DNA of 64,000 nucleotides from Tribonema minus. Its lineage: Eukaryota; Sar; Xanthophyceae; Tribonematales; Tribonemataceae. The DNA lies in NCBI GenBank assembly GCA_017506865.1, contig JAFCMP010000022.1:248001-312000 (forward strand). Direction: 5' to 3'. Under the pieces are notes generated by a model. It did not search any database and was not told the DNA's origin. It saw only the letters and a program-made list of their open reading frames with translations. Within the stretch, counting starts at the first letter, position 1. Every line of letters starts with the position of its first letter. Positions 33,101 to 46,036 of this stretch are shown here, one piece after another. Position numbers and translations under genes: made by a program.

Positions 33101-36100
33101 GCCACCCTGCGCAATGATAGCACTTTCTGCGGCTGCGGCTGCCTCAGCCTGAGGCTCCTCGGACTCTGCTGCGGTCGCTGAAGAGCGAGGTGATGGCGAC
33201 GCCGGCTCGTCGCCTGTTTGTTCGAATGAAGGCGCGCCAGCCGCCTCTGCCAAAGCTACTGCGCCAGTCATGGCGTTGCTGTCCCCTGCGTCAACTGCCA
33301 CGACACCGTCTGCTGGTTCTGATTCGCTGCAGCCAGCGCCCTCGTGCTCCGTCGCGCCCTGCTCATCTGGCGACGTGCCGCTTTGTAGCTCCACTGACGC
33401 TGCCACAGGCAGGAGATTCTCGGCGGCACTGTCACGCGCCGGTGCTGCCTCTTGAATTGTTGTTTCATCCGCCGCCGCGACTGTTGCATCTTCTAGTGCA
33501 GCCACATGCACTTGTTCGCTGCCTACAACGTCACCCGATTCGCTGAGAGCGCCCTCTGCCACGCTGCCAGTAGCATGCTGGGCAATTGGGGGTTGCTGCT
33601 GGGTCGACGCGGCAGGCTCTTGCTGTTCCCCCTCCGCCACTGCAGCGGCCGCGGCGCTATCGCAGTGCTCAGGAATAAGGCTGTCACAGCGCTCCACGGC
33701 AGCGCTGTCACAGTGCTCCGCGGCTGCGCTGTCACAGTGCTCAGCAGCTGCCGCCGCGTCACCATCGATGCGCTCCGTGGTCGGTGTTGCTGGCGGTGCA
33801 GCAGCGCTCAGGTCCATGCCGTCATCTGCGTCAGATGCTGCCTGGCGCACCGGCAGTCCACACGGCTCAGCATCATCTCCCGTAGGCGCTTCGGGGGGGC
33901 ACTCGGCTGCGGGCGGCGCGTTCAGCGCAGCGGCGGCCTCTTCTGCATCATCCGCGGAGGCGAGGGGCTGCACGTTGTCAGGTGCTGCGTCGCCGGCATT
34001 GAGCAGTGGCTCTGCCACCAAGCTGAGCACTGGTGCCGCTGCGCTGCCAGACGGCGCGGCCGCCGGCGTGGGCAGCGCCGGTAGCTCTGAGCCTCCCGCC
34101 GATGCGGAGTCGCCATCGCCAGCTGCTGCTTCGGGCGGCGGCAGCTCTGAGCCTCCTCCCGCTGATGCGGTGTCGCTGTCGGCGGCTGCTGCTTCGGGCT
34201 GCGGGATGTCGAACTCGCCGTTGCGGTCAGGCTCCGAGTCGTGAACCTGCGGCACGACAGTATCAGGCTGCACTGCCGCGGCGACTCCCTGCGCTCCCGA
34301 ACTTACAGCGCCGTCCACTTTGTTCGCTGCTGCGGGCTGCGCGGCTAGCTCATCGTCGGCCGAAGCCGGTGGATCGGTGTCACGTTTGCTGGCAGCGCCT
34401 TCCTGCAGCACAGCTGTTGCTGAAGCACATGGCGCTGGTGCGCTTGGCGCCTGTCCGCTCGTCTCTGACGCGTCCTCTGCTGTATGCTGCGCTGCAGATG
34501 CGTCACCTGCTGCCTCAGGCGGAGTCCGACCGTCGCCGCTGGCGGGCTGCAGAGGCTCAGCCGCCACGTCATCAGCAGCCTGCGCTGCCTGCGCCCCGCA
34601 CGCCGCTGCCGACACTGTCGAATCGTCATTGGCCATGGGCTGCGCTGTCGATGCGTCATCTGCCCCCTCAGCAGAAAGGGCGCCGTCATCGCTCACAGGT
34701 TCCATGGCGTGCGCTGCCACATCGTCGGGCGGCACCGCAGCGCTTTGCGCATGTGCCGCTGCATCCTCCGCGTCGTCAGCTGCCGCATCGTTCGCCAGTG
34801 GTGCTGCTGCTGCATCTTCATCAGCCGCCGCAGCGCCCGCCGGCGTCACTGCGTCGGCTGCTGCAGTGCCTTCCTCCGCACTTTCGCCGGCTGAGAGCGT
34901 CACAGATGCCGCTTGAACTTCAAGTTGACTTGCCGGCGCAGGTATGAGCTCCGCGCTGGCAGTCTCCGCAGCGACGGAGTCGGTCGCACTTTGGGTGTGT
35001 AAGCCATCCACGCCGCCGCCGTCATCACCGCCGGAAGCTGCCAACGCCGATGACGCCTCTTCTGCAACAACGCTCAGCGGGCTGTCGCTGGCACTCGTGT
35101 CAGTCTCTGCGTGCCCCGGCAGCGCAGCGTCGTCCACATCAGGCGCAACAGCTGCCGCGTCAGGGTCGCCGACGGCGGAGGCCCTCGGCAGCGCAGCAGG
35201 CTCGCTGGCGTGCGGCGCATGCGGCTCTGGCGGCAGTGCTGCTGATGGTGCGCTGCTGCCGGTGCGCTCACGGTCGCGGACGCCCAGCGCTGCCACCGAC
35301 TCCATGCGCTCGGCCATGATGATCTGCAGCGCAGTAAAAAGGTACAGAGACAGTTACAATTGTTGGCGACAGGCCACGAGGGTGTCTGCGCAGGCAAGTT
35401 GAACTCTGCATGGAAAGCGCTGCTTCTGAGCAGTGGGGTGCAGAGAATGCGGCGCATATGCAGTGTGAAGTTGTGCGTGATGCAGTTTGATGGTCCTGAC
35501 GCATGAGCGCCCACAGTACCCTCCGCACCAGACACACCAGCAGCACCGCCCCCCAACCACGACCCACCTGCAGCAGCGCGACGTCGCCAGTCGCCTGCGC
35601 AAGCGCGAGCGCGTCGGCGAGCGCTGCCGCCCTGCGCGACCGCGCCACCGCGACGGCGCCGTGGCTGCCCTCGCACCGTCCGTAGACCTGCGCGGCCACG
35701 GCTATAGCCGCTGCGGCGTCTGAGAACAGAGCGCGCTCGGCCAGCGGCAGAACTTCTGCCAGGGCAGCGTCCGCGTCGAGCATGGAGAGGCAGTCCTGCA
35801 GCGGGTGAGGTTGAAGTTGGAGTTGGAAGTAGGGTTAGGGTGAGGTTGAAGCGAGTGGCGCGGAGGGTGGGGGTGGGGGGAGGGGGGAGCACGGCAGTGC
35901 AACCGTGTGTTGTTGTTGAGCGTTTGAGTCGAGTGCTGCTGGGAGGTGGAAATGAGTGCAAGCACCGGTACTGTGCCACACCCACCGTGGATGCGCACCT
36001 GCTGCTGAACTTGAATATTACATCTGAACTTGAGCTTCACATCTCACGTCAAGCGCCACCAGCCTGCGGTGGTTGATGTTGATGCGTACATCGGCATTGG

Positions 36101-39100
36101 CGGACACAGACGCCATACCTGCAAGCATGCCTGATGCTTCTACATCAAATTGCATGCAATTATAATTGGGTCAAATGAATGAGTGCCGCATGCAATGACT
36201 TGCGTGTCAGGACGGGCGGACGGATTTGTGCGCTCAGATAAGCAGCGCTCAGCAAAGCACAGCACACACACCCCGCACAATACACAACACGCTGACCGCT
36301 TGTGTGTGGCACAGCCACGACACAGGGTGTGGCACAGCCACGACACAGGCAACGCAATGCCCTTCGCACAATGCGCAGGAACTTCAAGTTCAAGCACACC
36401 GCACCTCAACAAACGCCGCGCGCGCCGCGTCCGAGAGCGGGCTGTAGAGCGCGTTAATGTGGTCCTGCAGGGCAAGGCCCTCCTGCATGCCGCCGCCGCC
36501 CGCGCCGTCATCCGCCATGAGCGCCGTGGCGCGCCGCACCAGCTCCTCGTACGACGCCTGACGCCGCATTGGCGGTTACGCAACGCATGGTGAGGTAGGT
36601 AGGTATGATGCCTGGCGTTAGGGTTAGGGTTAGGGTTCGGGACAGGTTAGGTCAGGGTAAGGGATGGGGTTAGGGTTAGGGTCAGGGTTAGGGCTACATA
36701 TGTGGGTATGATGTGTGTCGCGCCGCACCAGCTCCTCGTACGACGCCTGATGCGCAGCATTGGAAGTTGGCCAGCGCATGGTAAGATAGGTATGGTGCCT
36801 GCATTAGGGCTAGGGTTGGGGTTAGGGTTAGGGATAGAGTTGAGGTTAGGTTTAGGCTCAGGGGTTAGGGCTACCCATGTAGGTATGATGTGTGGCGCGC
36901 CACATCAGCTCCTCGTATGACGCCCGATGCAGCGCCGAAACAAGCGTGACGTCGTCAAATGTGCTGGAGCAAACCATCATGATGCCTGCTCTTGAAGCAA
37001 GTGCCAGAGTCATATCATGGCAGGGCATCCTGCACGCCGCCAAACGCTAATCGTGATTCTACGGTCATCGTCCGCCATGAGCGCTGTGACGCGCAACACC
37101 AGCATACGACAACCCAGCTGCACGAATTGCTGGCAATACGCACGCGCTATGCGCTGGTGAAGTTGTGGTATTACGTTGTATATGCGCATGTGCAGGGGAT
37201 GTAGCGGGGGTGGAGATGCCATATGGCGATGGCTTCTAGGAGTGATCATCGATGCGCTGAGACACTTTCATGTCGTCACAAGATGCATGTGGATTCTGGT
37301 AGCAAGCTTGACATCAATCATTTTGGGGTGATTCGCGCCCTGAGCAAGAACCAACCACAAGGACAGGATGCGTCAATCGATTCACAGTATACCGTTGCCA
37401 ATAACTGCTATTGCCAATCAGTAGAAGTATACTGTTGTGGACTTCGAGGTGTATACTTGTGCATACACATATACATTATCAACTGCACGATACGTGCCAG
37501 GACTCACTTTGGCAGTCCTGTACAGGCCCTGCGCTGAGAGCAGCCTTCTCTGTTCTTCCGCAAAGCGCGCTGGGGAGGCACACAGTGCTTGCAGGACTCT
37601 GTCGCCGGCACACAAATTCTCCACCATGCTTGCAGCAGCATCAACCTGTTGCCATGACCAAAAAACGCGATTTTGTTTACGGCCAGGTAAGCATCAGCGC
37701 CTTGGTGTGTTTGATGCGGTGACTCTGGTAAGCCAGCCATTGTGGCACCAGACGTGTGGGCTTGCTCTGCAAGAGCATGTGCACACACCATATAAACCTA
37801 CCCCTAAGTGTGCTGTAGTGTGATGGCGGGGCTGGCGTCCCATAGAGAGCGATCTGACAAACCGCAAGGTTGCTATCATTGCTATGGTTGTGCAGTAGGC
37901 AGTGGTGTTGACGACAGCGCTATTTGTAACGCAAACTGCAAAAAGCATATGGGTCCAAGGTCAGAAAGGTGCTCAATTTCATCCCGAATCACCACTAAAG
38001 AGTGGCACGTGGCTTCCACCATTACATTTGTTACAGGCGCAGGCTAAAGACGTTTACTGCATGTTGGCATCTCTCAAGAGGTCAGGCAGTTGAGATGCGA
38101 TATCTGCGCAGCCGCCTAACTGCAAAATGAATTTGGCTCACCGCAGCTGTCGAGCAGCAGAGTCACTACTTGTTGTTAAAGTGGCGCCAGTGAGCGTTGA
38201 CCTTGAGGCACAAACGAACAGTACTAATGATGAATCAGCATCAGGTTTGGATACAAGGTCAGGCTAAGACCTAGCCAATTAACAATCTGTACACAACAGT
38301 TCATACCTCAAGATGGCACTGGCAAGGGTCAGAGCCAGACCCCTACCCCTACCCCCCAAGCGTGGGACTTCAACCCTGAGCACCTCTGCCACGCACTCGC
38401 CGTCGTCCGCGTCCACACACAGCAGCATCGACCTCGCAGTCACCCTGACCCTGACGCCAACCCTAACCCTAACCCTCGCAGTTATTTTAACCCTAGCCCC
38501 AACCCTGACCCTCACCGCCGCGCACCTCTGCCGTGTGCATTGCCGCGTCCGCGTTCACACACGGCAGCGCGGACCTTACGCTCCCCCCCTTTGATAACTC
38601 TGACCCTGACCCTGACCCTAGCCCTAACCCTAATCCTAACCCTGACCCTAACCCTATTCCTAACCCTAACCCTAACCGCCGCGCACCTCCGCCACGCAGT
38701 CGCCGTCGTCCGCGTCCACCCACAGCAGCGCCGCCCGCGCACGGTCCCGCTTCGCCTGAAACGCGGCGCGCACGTCGCCGCCGCCGTCGCCGCCGCAGCT
38801 GCTGCCATCGCCGCCGCCCCAGCTGCGTAGCGCACGGAGGGCCTGGGCCTTGGCGGCGGCGCCGGCCGCGGCGGCGCAGCGGCGTACTGTGTCCGCAGGC
38901 CTCGCGAAGGCGCGCGCTGCCTCCGCCGCCTCCGCCAGGGGTGCAGCCTGCGGGTGGAGTCAAATCAAGTCATAGAGTCGAGTCATGGAGTCGAGTCAGT
39001 TGCTCAGTGCGTAAAATTGACAAGTGAGCACGGCGGGCACACTGCGCGTACGCAGTGCAGCGATGGGGTGCTGGGGTCTTGCGACAGTGAGCAGGCGTGC

Positions 39101-42100
39101 GAGGTCACGGTTGGGGTTAGGGTTCAACGCCTCTGTCGATCTTGGCATGCTCCGTCGTGATGACGTTCAGCAGCTGCGCTTGGGGGTGGGGTCAGGGTTA
39201 GGCTTGGGGTTTGCACTCAACAAGTGAGCATACCAACACTGCTTGTCTGCTGTCATCATTGCGGAACCAGGAAGCCGCTTCACTTGTTGTGAGATTCACA
39301 ATGTGGGTGTAGCTAAATAACCATGCTGCTGGTACAGTGGCCGCGGTCACCAGCGCTGGCTGCTGCTAGGAATGTACTTGGAAGTATACTTCAAGAAGTA
39401 TACATGTACATACCTATACATACATTTGTGCAACACATTCACATGTGTGCATTAAATGCCTGCAAGAGCCGTGCCTTTTCTACGGCCGCTAGCATGGCAT
39501 CGCAAATCGCTACTATGTGTACCCACAAATGGTGTATCATTAATGCATTCATCTCTTTCCATGAATCTATGTACTTTTTATTAATTCTCGCTCAGGGCCC
39601 TAACCCTAACCCTAATAACCCTAACCCTAACCCTAACCCAAAAAAAAAAAAATCTATGTACTTTTACAAATAAGCATAGTACATGTTTGGCGCCACGTGC
39701 CTGCATATACAGCAGCTACGCCTCCTCTGCGGCCGCCAGCGCAGCGTTGCAAAACGCTAGTCTTACTCACGAATGGTACAGAAGTATGCATCCACAATGT
39801 ACTTTTTATTAATTCTCGCTCAGGGCGCGAAAAAGCCCAATGTACTTTTTATTAAAATCCTCGCTCAGGGCGCGAAAAAGCCCAGATTATGGTCTAACTT
39901 GATGCTGCTGTACGGAACCTGCATGTCGTGTGACTTCTGAAAAGTGTCTCAACGGCAACCACTCAAAAAAAGCCGCCGCCGCCGAATGGCATCTCGGGAT
40001 GTAATTCAATGTATGCTTGAACATCTCAGTACAGTATACGGTGCATGTCTGCGCATCACATGCCTGAAGGTACAGCAGCCGCGCCTCCTTTGTGGCCGCC
40101 AGCGCCGCGTTGCAAATTGCTATGTGTACTCACGAATGCCACATGTATCTATGTACTTACTTCGGAGTGTATGTATGCACATGATACATGTATGCCTGAA
40201 CGCAATCACGTCACGTGCCTGCAGGTACAGCAGCCGCGCCTCCTCTGCGGCCGCCAGTGCAGTGTCGAACGCGAGCGCCTCGCAGGCGGCATCCGCGCGC
40301 TCCGCCGCCATGTCGCCTTGCACTGCCAGGGTCAAGCAGCAAGTATGTGCATTCATTAACTAAAGCATGAATGAATCGTGGATGAGCATCTGGGACATCG
40401 CTGTAGGCATCATCATGAGCTGAGCTCAATGTAGGGCTGGCCATCAGGGTTGGAGTTAGGGTTAGGGTTAGGTTCACAGTGAGTGTAGGGTTGAGATTAG
40501 GGTTGGCGCTCTTCTTGAATGATTACCTCGCAGCTCCACGCGCCCATGTGCGCCCGCGCTACTTAACTCCCTCCTCACATCAGAGGCCTGCCTCTACCGC
40601 CTGCATCTGCATCCCATGCAGCAACCCACGCAATTTCAGAAGTCCGCCACAGCCCCCCACAAACAATTAGTACCCGGAGGTGCCCCCTGCGCACCCCCAC
40701 CTACACATCACACCGCCAAACGCACGACACAGCCCCCCCCACCCCACCCCGCCCCCCCCCCACAGCTGCACAAAACTTCAACTTCTCACATTTTAGGCTC
40801 ATCCCCCCCCCCCCCCACACACACCTCCCACACACACACATCGGCCGCACTAACTTCAACTAACTTCAACTCCTCACGTTTCAGGCTCATCTGCACGGCG
40901 CGCTGCGCGGCGGCGCGGTCGCCCGCCGCGCCGAATGCCGCGGCGGCGTCCGCGTAGTGCCGCAGCGCGTCGCCGCGGCGCCGCTGCGCCACAGCAGCGG
41001 CGGCGGCGGCCACACACGCGGCGCCGCCGAGGCTGCTGCGCAGTCGTGCCGCGCGCGCCGCTGCCTCCAAGAAGCCGTGCCGCCGATACAGCTGCGCGCG
41101 GGGGGGAGGGGGGGTGGGGGGGGGGGGGAGGGGCCCGGCGAGTGAGAGTGCAGATGCGGGGAACAGGCCTCGGAATGTGTAGTTTTGGAAAGAGTGCAGG
41201 GGGAGGAAGCAGCACGTGCATCACTTCTTGACTGGTACCGTCCAGCAGGTGTAGGCACGTAGCTGCAGCAGAGTGTTAGCTGGTAGGCTAGCATATAGTG
41301 CGAGCATGCAGATACATGCGCTGTTGGCGAACACACACTGGATACGGGTCCTTGCGAGAGTGTAGGTATGTATCACCCGCGAGTGCGAGCATGCGGATAC
41401 CTACCCCAGTGAGAGTGTGATACCTACGCGCACACCGCGTGAGTGAAAGCTTTTGGAAGCATACCTTGGTGTGCAGAGATGCCTGCCCCAGTGAGAGTGT
41501 GCGAGCACATACCTTGCGGCCTCGCATCTGCTGGAGGCGGGTACGGCCACGGAAGCAGTGCAGCAGTTGAGCGTTTAGCCGGGGAGCAGCATCTGAGCCT
41601 TGGAGCAGCCACTAACCATTATTCTAACCCCCACCCTTACCCTAGCCCTGCGCAGGGGGTCGCAGTAACGCCGCCCAACAGCCTCTGGCACACGGGCGCA
41701 CCGTAACGTCAGATTCGGACTGACCTCACAGCTAGAGCGACAGGTACATTCAGAATCAGGGTCAGGATCAAAACGCCACACACGTCGCAGCGCATGCCAA
41801 CCGACGCCCTCCGGGGACAGAACTACGGTTAAACCAATTTTAGGGTTAGGGTTAGGTCAGGGTAACACCGACGACCTTCCGGTCAGTACGAGGGTAGATG
41901 TTACCCCTAGACTCAGGGTTAGTCGCAGTCGAGGCTACGGGAACCGTTAGAATTAGGGTAAGGATCAGTAGGGTCAGACCAACCCTAGAGTTAGGGTTAC
42001 GTCAGGGGCACCTGCCCTGCGTCCTCCAGCAGCGCGTCACAGCGCACACACTACTAGGGTTTAAAATCGATGGTACTAGGGTACAAATCAAACCTAGAGT

Positions 42101-45100
42101 CAGGGTCAGTCGGTGCTAGGGTTACATCAGCCCTAGGATTAGGGTACTGTCAGGGTCACCTGCTCTGCGTCCTCCAGCAGTGCATGCAGCGCCGCGGGCC
42201 CCGCGAGCGCTGTCTTATCCGCGTCGGCGGCAACGGCCGCGAACCTGTCCATTAGCGCGTTTGCCTGCAGCAGCGCAGACTTCTGTGCAGCGGAGGCACG
42301 GGGGCGCGGCGGGGAGGGAGGGGGGCGCGTTGAGTGGAAGTCACAGAGTGCAGAGCGTGCGCTGTGTGTGTGTGTTGCGCGCGGGCGTCTGGCGTTGCGT
42401 GGTAGTGTTGAACCTTCATGAAGCAGCAGTTTGGATGAATGCAATATCACATATGGTGGCTCTGTTTGACTCGTGGCCAATGACTGCAGCAGCGGCGACC
42501 ACGGTCATTGGTGGAAGGCACTTGCGGCTAACCACCCCTTGTCACTTAGAGCTCAACGATCTTTTTGATTCGTTTTTCATCACACAGACAGCAGCGCAGA
42601 CTTCTGCGCATGTGGGCATGCAATGCGGCGCACGCGTCAAATGGAAGCGCAGCGTGGGCTGCAATTGAGGGGGTCAGCCTTGCTCGATACTTCCACAATT
42701 TATCGCTTCGAAGCAAGTGAAATGCGGCAATCCGGGAACATTTATGATCATGCTCTCGCTGTCCTTATACTTCTACTTCAAGCTTTGTTGAGTGATTTGA
42801 CGTTGCCTTGCGCCCCGCATGCAACATTGCTGCGTCATAGTGGCGAAGTGCGGGCACTGACATACTACGGCGCCAACGTGGAACCACTTGAAGCATTTCA
42901 AGCCCCGTCAGTGGGGCCTCGGGCACAAGCAAACCCCTTGCCCTAACCCTACCCCATCCTCACCCTGGAGTTAGCATATCCCACATACCCTGTGCACCGC
43001 CGCGCGCGCATCGGTGCCAACCCTGCCTGACCCTCCTAACCCCCATCCTAACCCTCGAGCTACCATACCCTACATACCCTATGCACCGCTGCGACGCCCA
43101 CCTGCACGATCTCGTCATCGGCCCTGTCCATCTCCAGCAGCAGCGCCTCCGCGCGCCGCCGTAGCGCAACCCCCACCCTCCTGCCCCCCCCCGCCCCCAC
43201 CACCCCCCCACCCCCCACCGCTGCCCCCCGCCCCCCGCCTTGCGCGCCCCCGCCGCGTCCTGCGCCGCCGCCGCGACTCTCACCACGTGCCGCAGCGCCG
43301 CTTTCGCCGCCGCTACGGCGCTCGGCGGCAGCGCGGCGCTGTCGGCGGCGGCGGGTGCGGCGGCGGCGGCGGCGGCGCTGGCGGGGCGCTCGCGGAGGGC
43401 GGCGGCGGCGGCCCACTCGAAGCACGCGCGCGCGGCGTCGGCGTCCGCCGCGGCCGCGTCGAGGCGCCCCCCGGCAACAGCGGCGATGCACCTGCGCATT
43501 GCACGCACACGCGGCCGTTACGTGGTGGTATATACTCAGTAGTAATAAGATGACGCCAGGGCAGAGGGGGCGGGGGGGGGGGGGGGGGGGGGGGCGATGG
43601 CTGTTGCGCAGCACTGCGGATGAGCTCGGCGCCGCATGTTAGGGCTGGAGTTAGGGTTTGGTCGCTCAACGCCGACTGCCAATGCAGCCAATGCTCCATG
43701 TGCTTGCCGCTTTCAAGGCCTCACGCTAGCCTCGCTGAGCTCTGGCCTGTCCGTAACCCTAGTCCTAGGTCTAACACTGCATGCCAAATAAGCTCACACG
43801 CGCGCTGACCCGGCTTTGGCCGCGGCCCCGTCTTGAAGTGCGACTTTGCACACCACCTCGCTGAGCACTGGCCTGTCCCTAACCCTAATCCCAGCCCTAG
43901 GTTCAACACATAGTGCTCGTTTACCTGGCTTTGGCCGCGGCCCCATCTTGAAGAGCGACTTCGCACACCACCTCGCTGAGCACTGGCCTGTCAGGGTGCA
44001 GCGTGGGGTTCAGCAGGCCCAGCAGGTGCTCCAGCGCGGGCTGCTGCGCGGGGCCGGCCCTGCAAGAAAATTCAAGAAAATCCAAGAAAAAATTCAGCGC
44101 GCTGTCATCGCAGAGCGTTAGGTTTCATGCAGTGCAAGGACAGCAGTGCGTGGCATGCAGGGTTGCTTCTGGCGCCAGTGCACAAGAGGGTCAGGGTTGG
44201 AACCATGGCTAATTATATACGGCTGCAGTTGGAGAAATAGCCCAGGGGCTAGGTGATGCACTGTGTGTTGGGGTTGCAGGCTGTCATGCTCATCGCTCAG
44301 TTAGGGTCAAGGTTGCGGGCTGTCGTACTCATCGCCGAACAGCGCGCGGATGCATGCCGCAGCACATCCTGACAAACACCCATGACTACAGTGATATCAC
44401 GTCTCAACTGCCCGCTGCAAGGAAGTGGACGACCGCGTGCCAAGTAGGATCAAGGACTAGCCATACGCTATGGCATGCCCAAGTGCTGCCTCCAAGCCCG
44501 CTCTGACGCTGTTAAGGACCTTCGGGCTGAGATCAGGTTTGAATTCAACATGTAGAACAGTCGAACATAATGCCAAGGTGGACATACCTGACCGCGGTCT
44601 CCAGGCCCGCTCTAGCGCGCTGCAGCCCAAAGAGGCAGCCCTCATAGTCGCGCGCCGACAGCGCCGCGGCCGTGGCGACCAGCGCCCATTCCGCCGCGCG
44701 CACGCCTGCAAATGCATGACACAGCCGCGGCGGACGCGTGGCAGTGGTGATGATCAACGCGTGCGCACATGCATGCACGGGGGTGGGTATCGGCGCTCGT
44801 TCTGCCGCCATGTGCACGCCTGCAAAATGATGACAGCCGCAGCGGACGTGTTGTGGTGGTGGTGACCAACGCGTGCGCACGTGTATGTATGCATCAGGAG
44901 TAGGTAGGAATACCTCGGTGCTCGTGCCACCGCGCGCATGCCATACAGCGGCGAGGACAGCAGCGGTCATTGTGTGGTGGCGGGTGGTGATGATCAACTG
45001 GTGTATTTGTGCGAGCGTGAGCGTGGTGCACGCCTGGCTGCGCAAACCGCAGGGCGCGAGAGTGACGCTGCGCATCATAATACTTCAACGACAAGTTTTG

Positions 45101-45990
45101 GGTGGTGCTGATAAAGAGGGAGGTTCGGCGGCAGGTCACGATGCGAGTCCGGCTTGCGGCGCACAGTTCAGAGCAACAATATCAACTTCAATATACTCAC
45201 AATGTCACAAGCACAACTTCAACATACCTACATACCCTATAATGTCACGATGATTGTTCACAGCTGCTCGTGAGCACACAACGTCGGCGAAGCCAGCGTT
45301 GCATGCCGGAGCGGGCTGCAGATGCACCAGCACACACACTAGCCGCATGCTGGCCTGTAACCGCATATTCCATTTGCCCATCACAAGAAAGACGGAAGGT
45401 CGAGTCAGATCACGCGGCAGCGCAGAGCCTTCCGACCAGCACGCCGAGCTGGTATGCCAGTGAAACAACTTATGCACACTCGCGCTCCCCAAAGCCGACA
45501 CGCAGGGTCTCACGACCACCAAACCCCAGATCGGCACCCTGCATCATCAGCAGCAGCACCGGCGCCGCGCCACGCCCTCCTCCCACCAGCAGCGCCGCTC
45601 AGCCCAGCCTCCCCCCCCCCCCAAATGGCCCCCGTCCTCCCCCCACACTCCCACCGCTGCCGCCGCCACCCCATGGCCGTGCTCTCGCGCAGGTGCCTCA
45701 CCTTTTAGCGCGCGCGCTGCCTGTCTTCCTTTGTCTTTGTGCGCTCCTATCGTCACCGCCGCATGACCGTTCTCTCGCGTGTGCGCCTCACCTTCCTGTC
45801 TCACTTTTTTTGTGCGCCTCCATCGTCACCACCACATGACCATTGTCCTGCAGGCGCCTCACCTTCCAGCGCGCGTGCCGCCTGGTCCACGCGCGCGACG
45901 CCGTCCGCGTCGCCCGCCGCCGCGAACGCGCCGCGCGCGCGCGCCAGCAGCGACTCCATGGGCACCGCATCCGCCGCATCAGCGCCGCCA

Positions 45991-46036
<46 letters not shown>

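Larger units (their letters stand above)
39450..40125. repeat. Three decayed copies of giant-gene exon 10 end
   Basis: The end of exon 10 on the minus strand (40219-40260) recurs at about 39450-39510, 39705-39765 and 40055-40125. Each copy keeps the GCAYGTG-type sequence after the exon edge in recognisable or mutated form. LINE 3' fragments and a CCCTAA tract lie between the copies. Confidence 0.8.

Noticed and set aside
31636..34947. Several long plus-strand frames (up to 304 codons) opposite the giant exon
   Set aside because: They are antisense shadows of an Ala-rich, GC-rich coding exon; compositions are poly-Leu/Arg/Pro with no motif.
36610..36700. Chromosome end suggested by TTAGGG repeats
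   Set aside because: Tracts are short, irregular, in both orientations and inside introns with genes on both sides.
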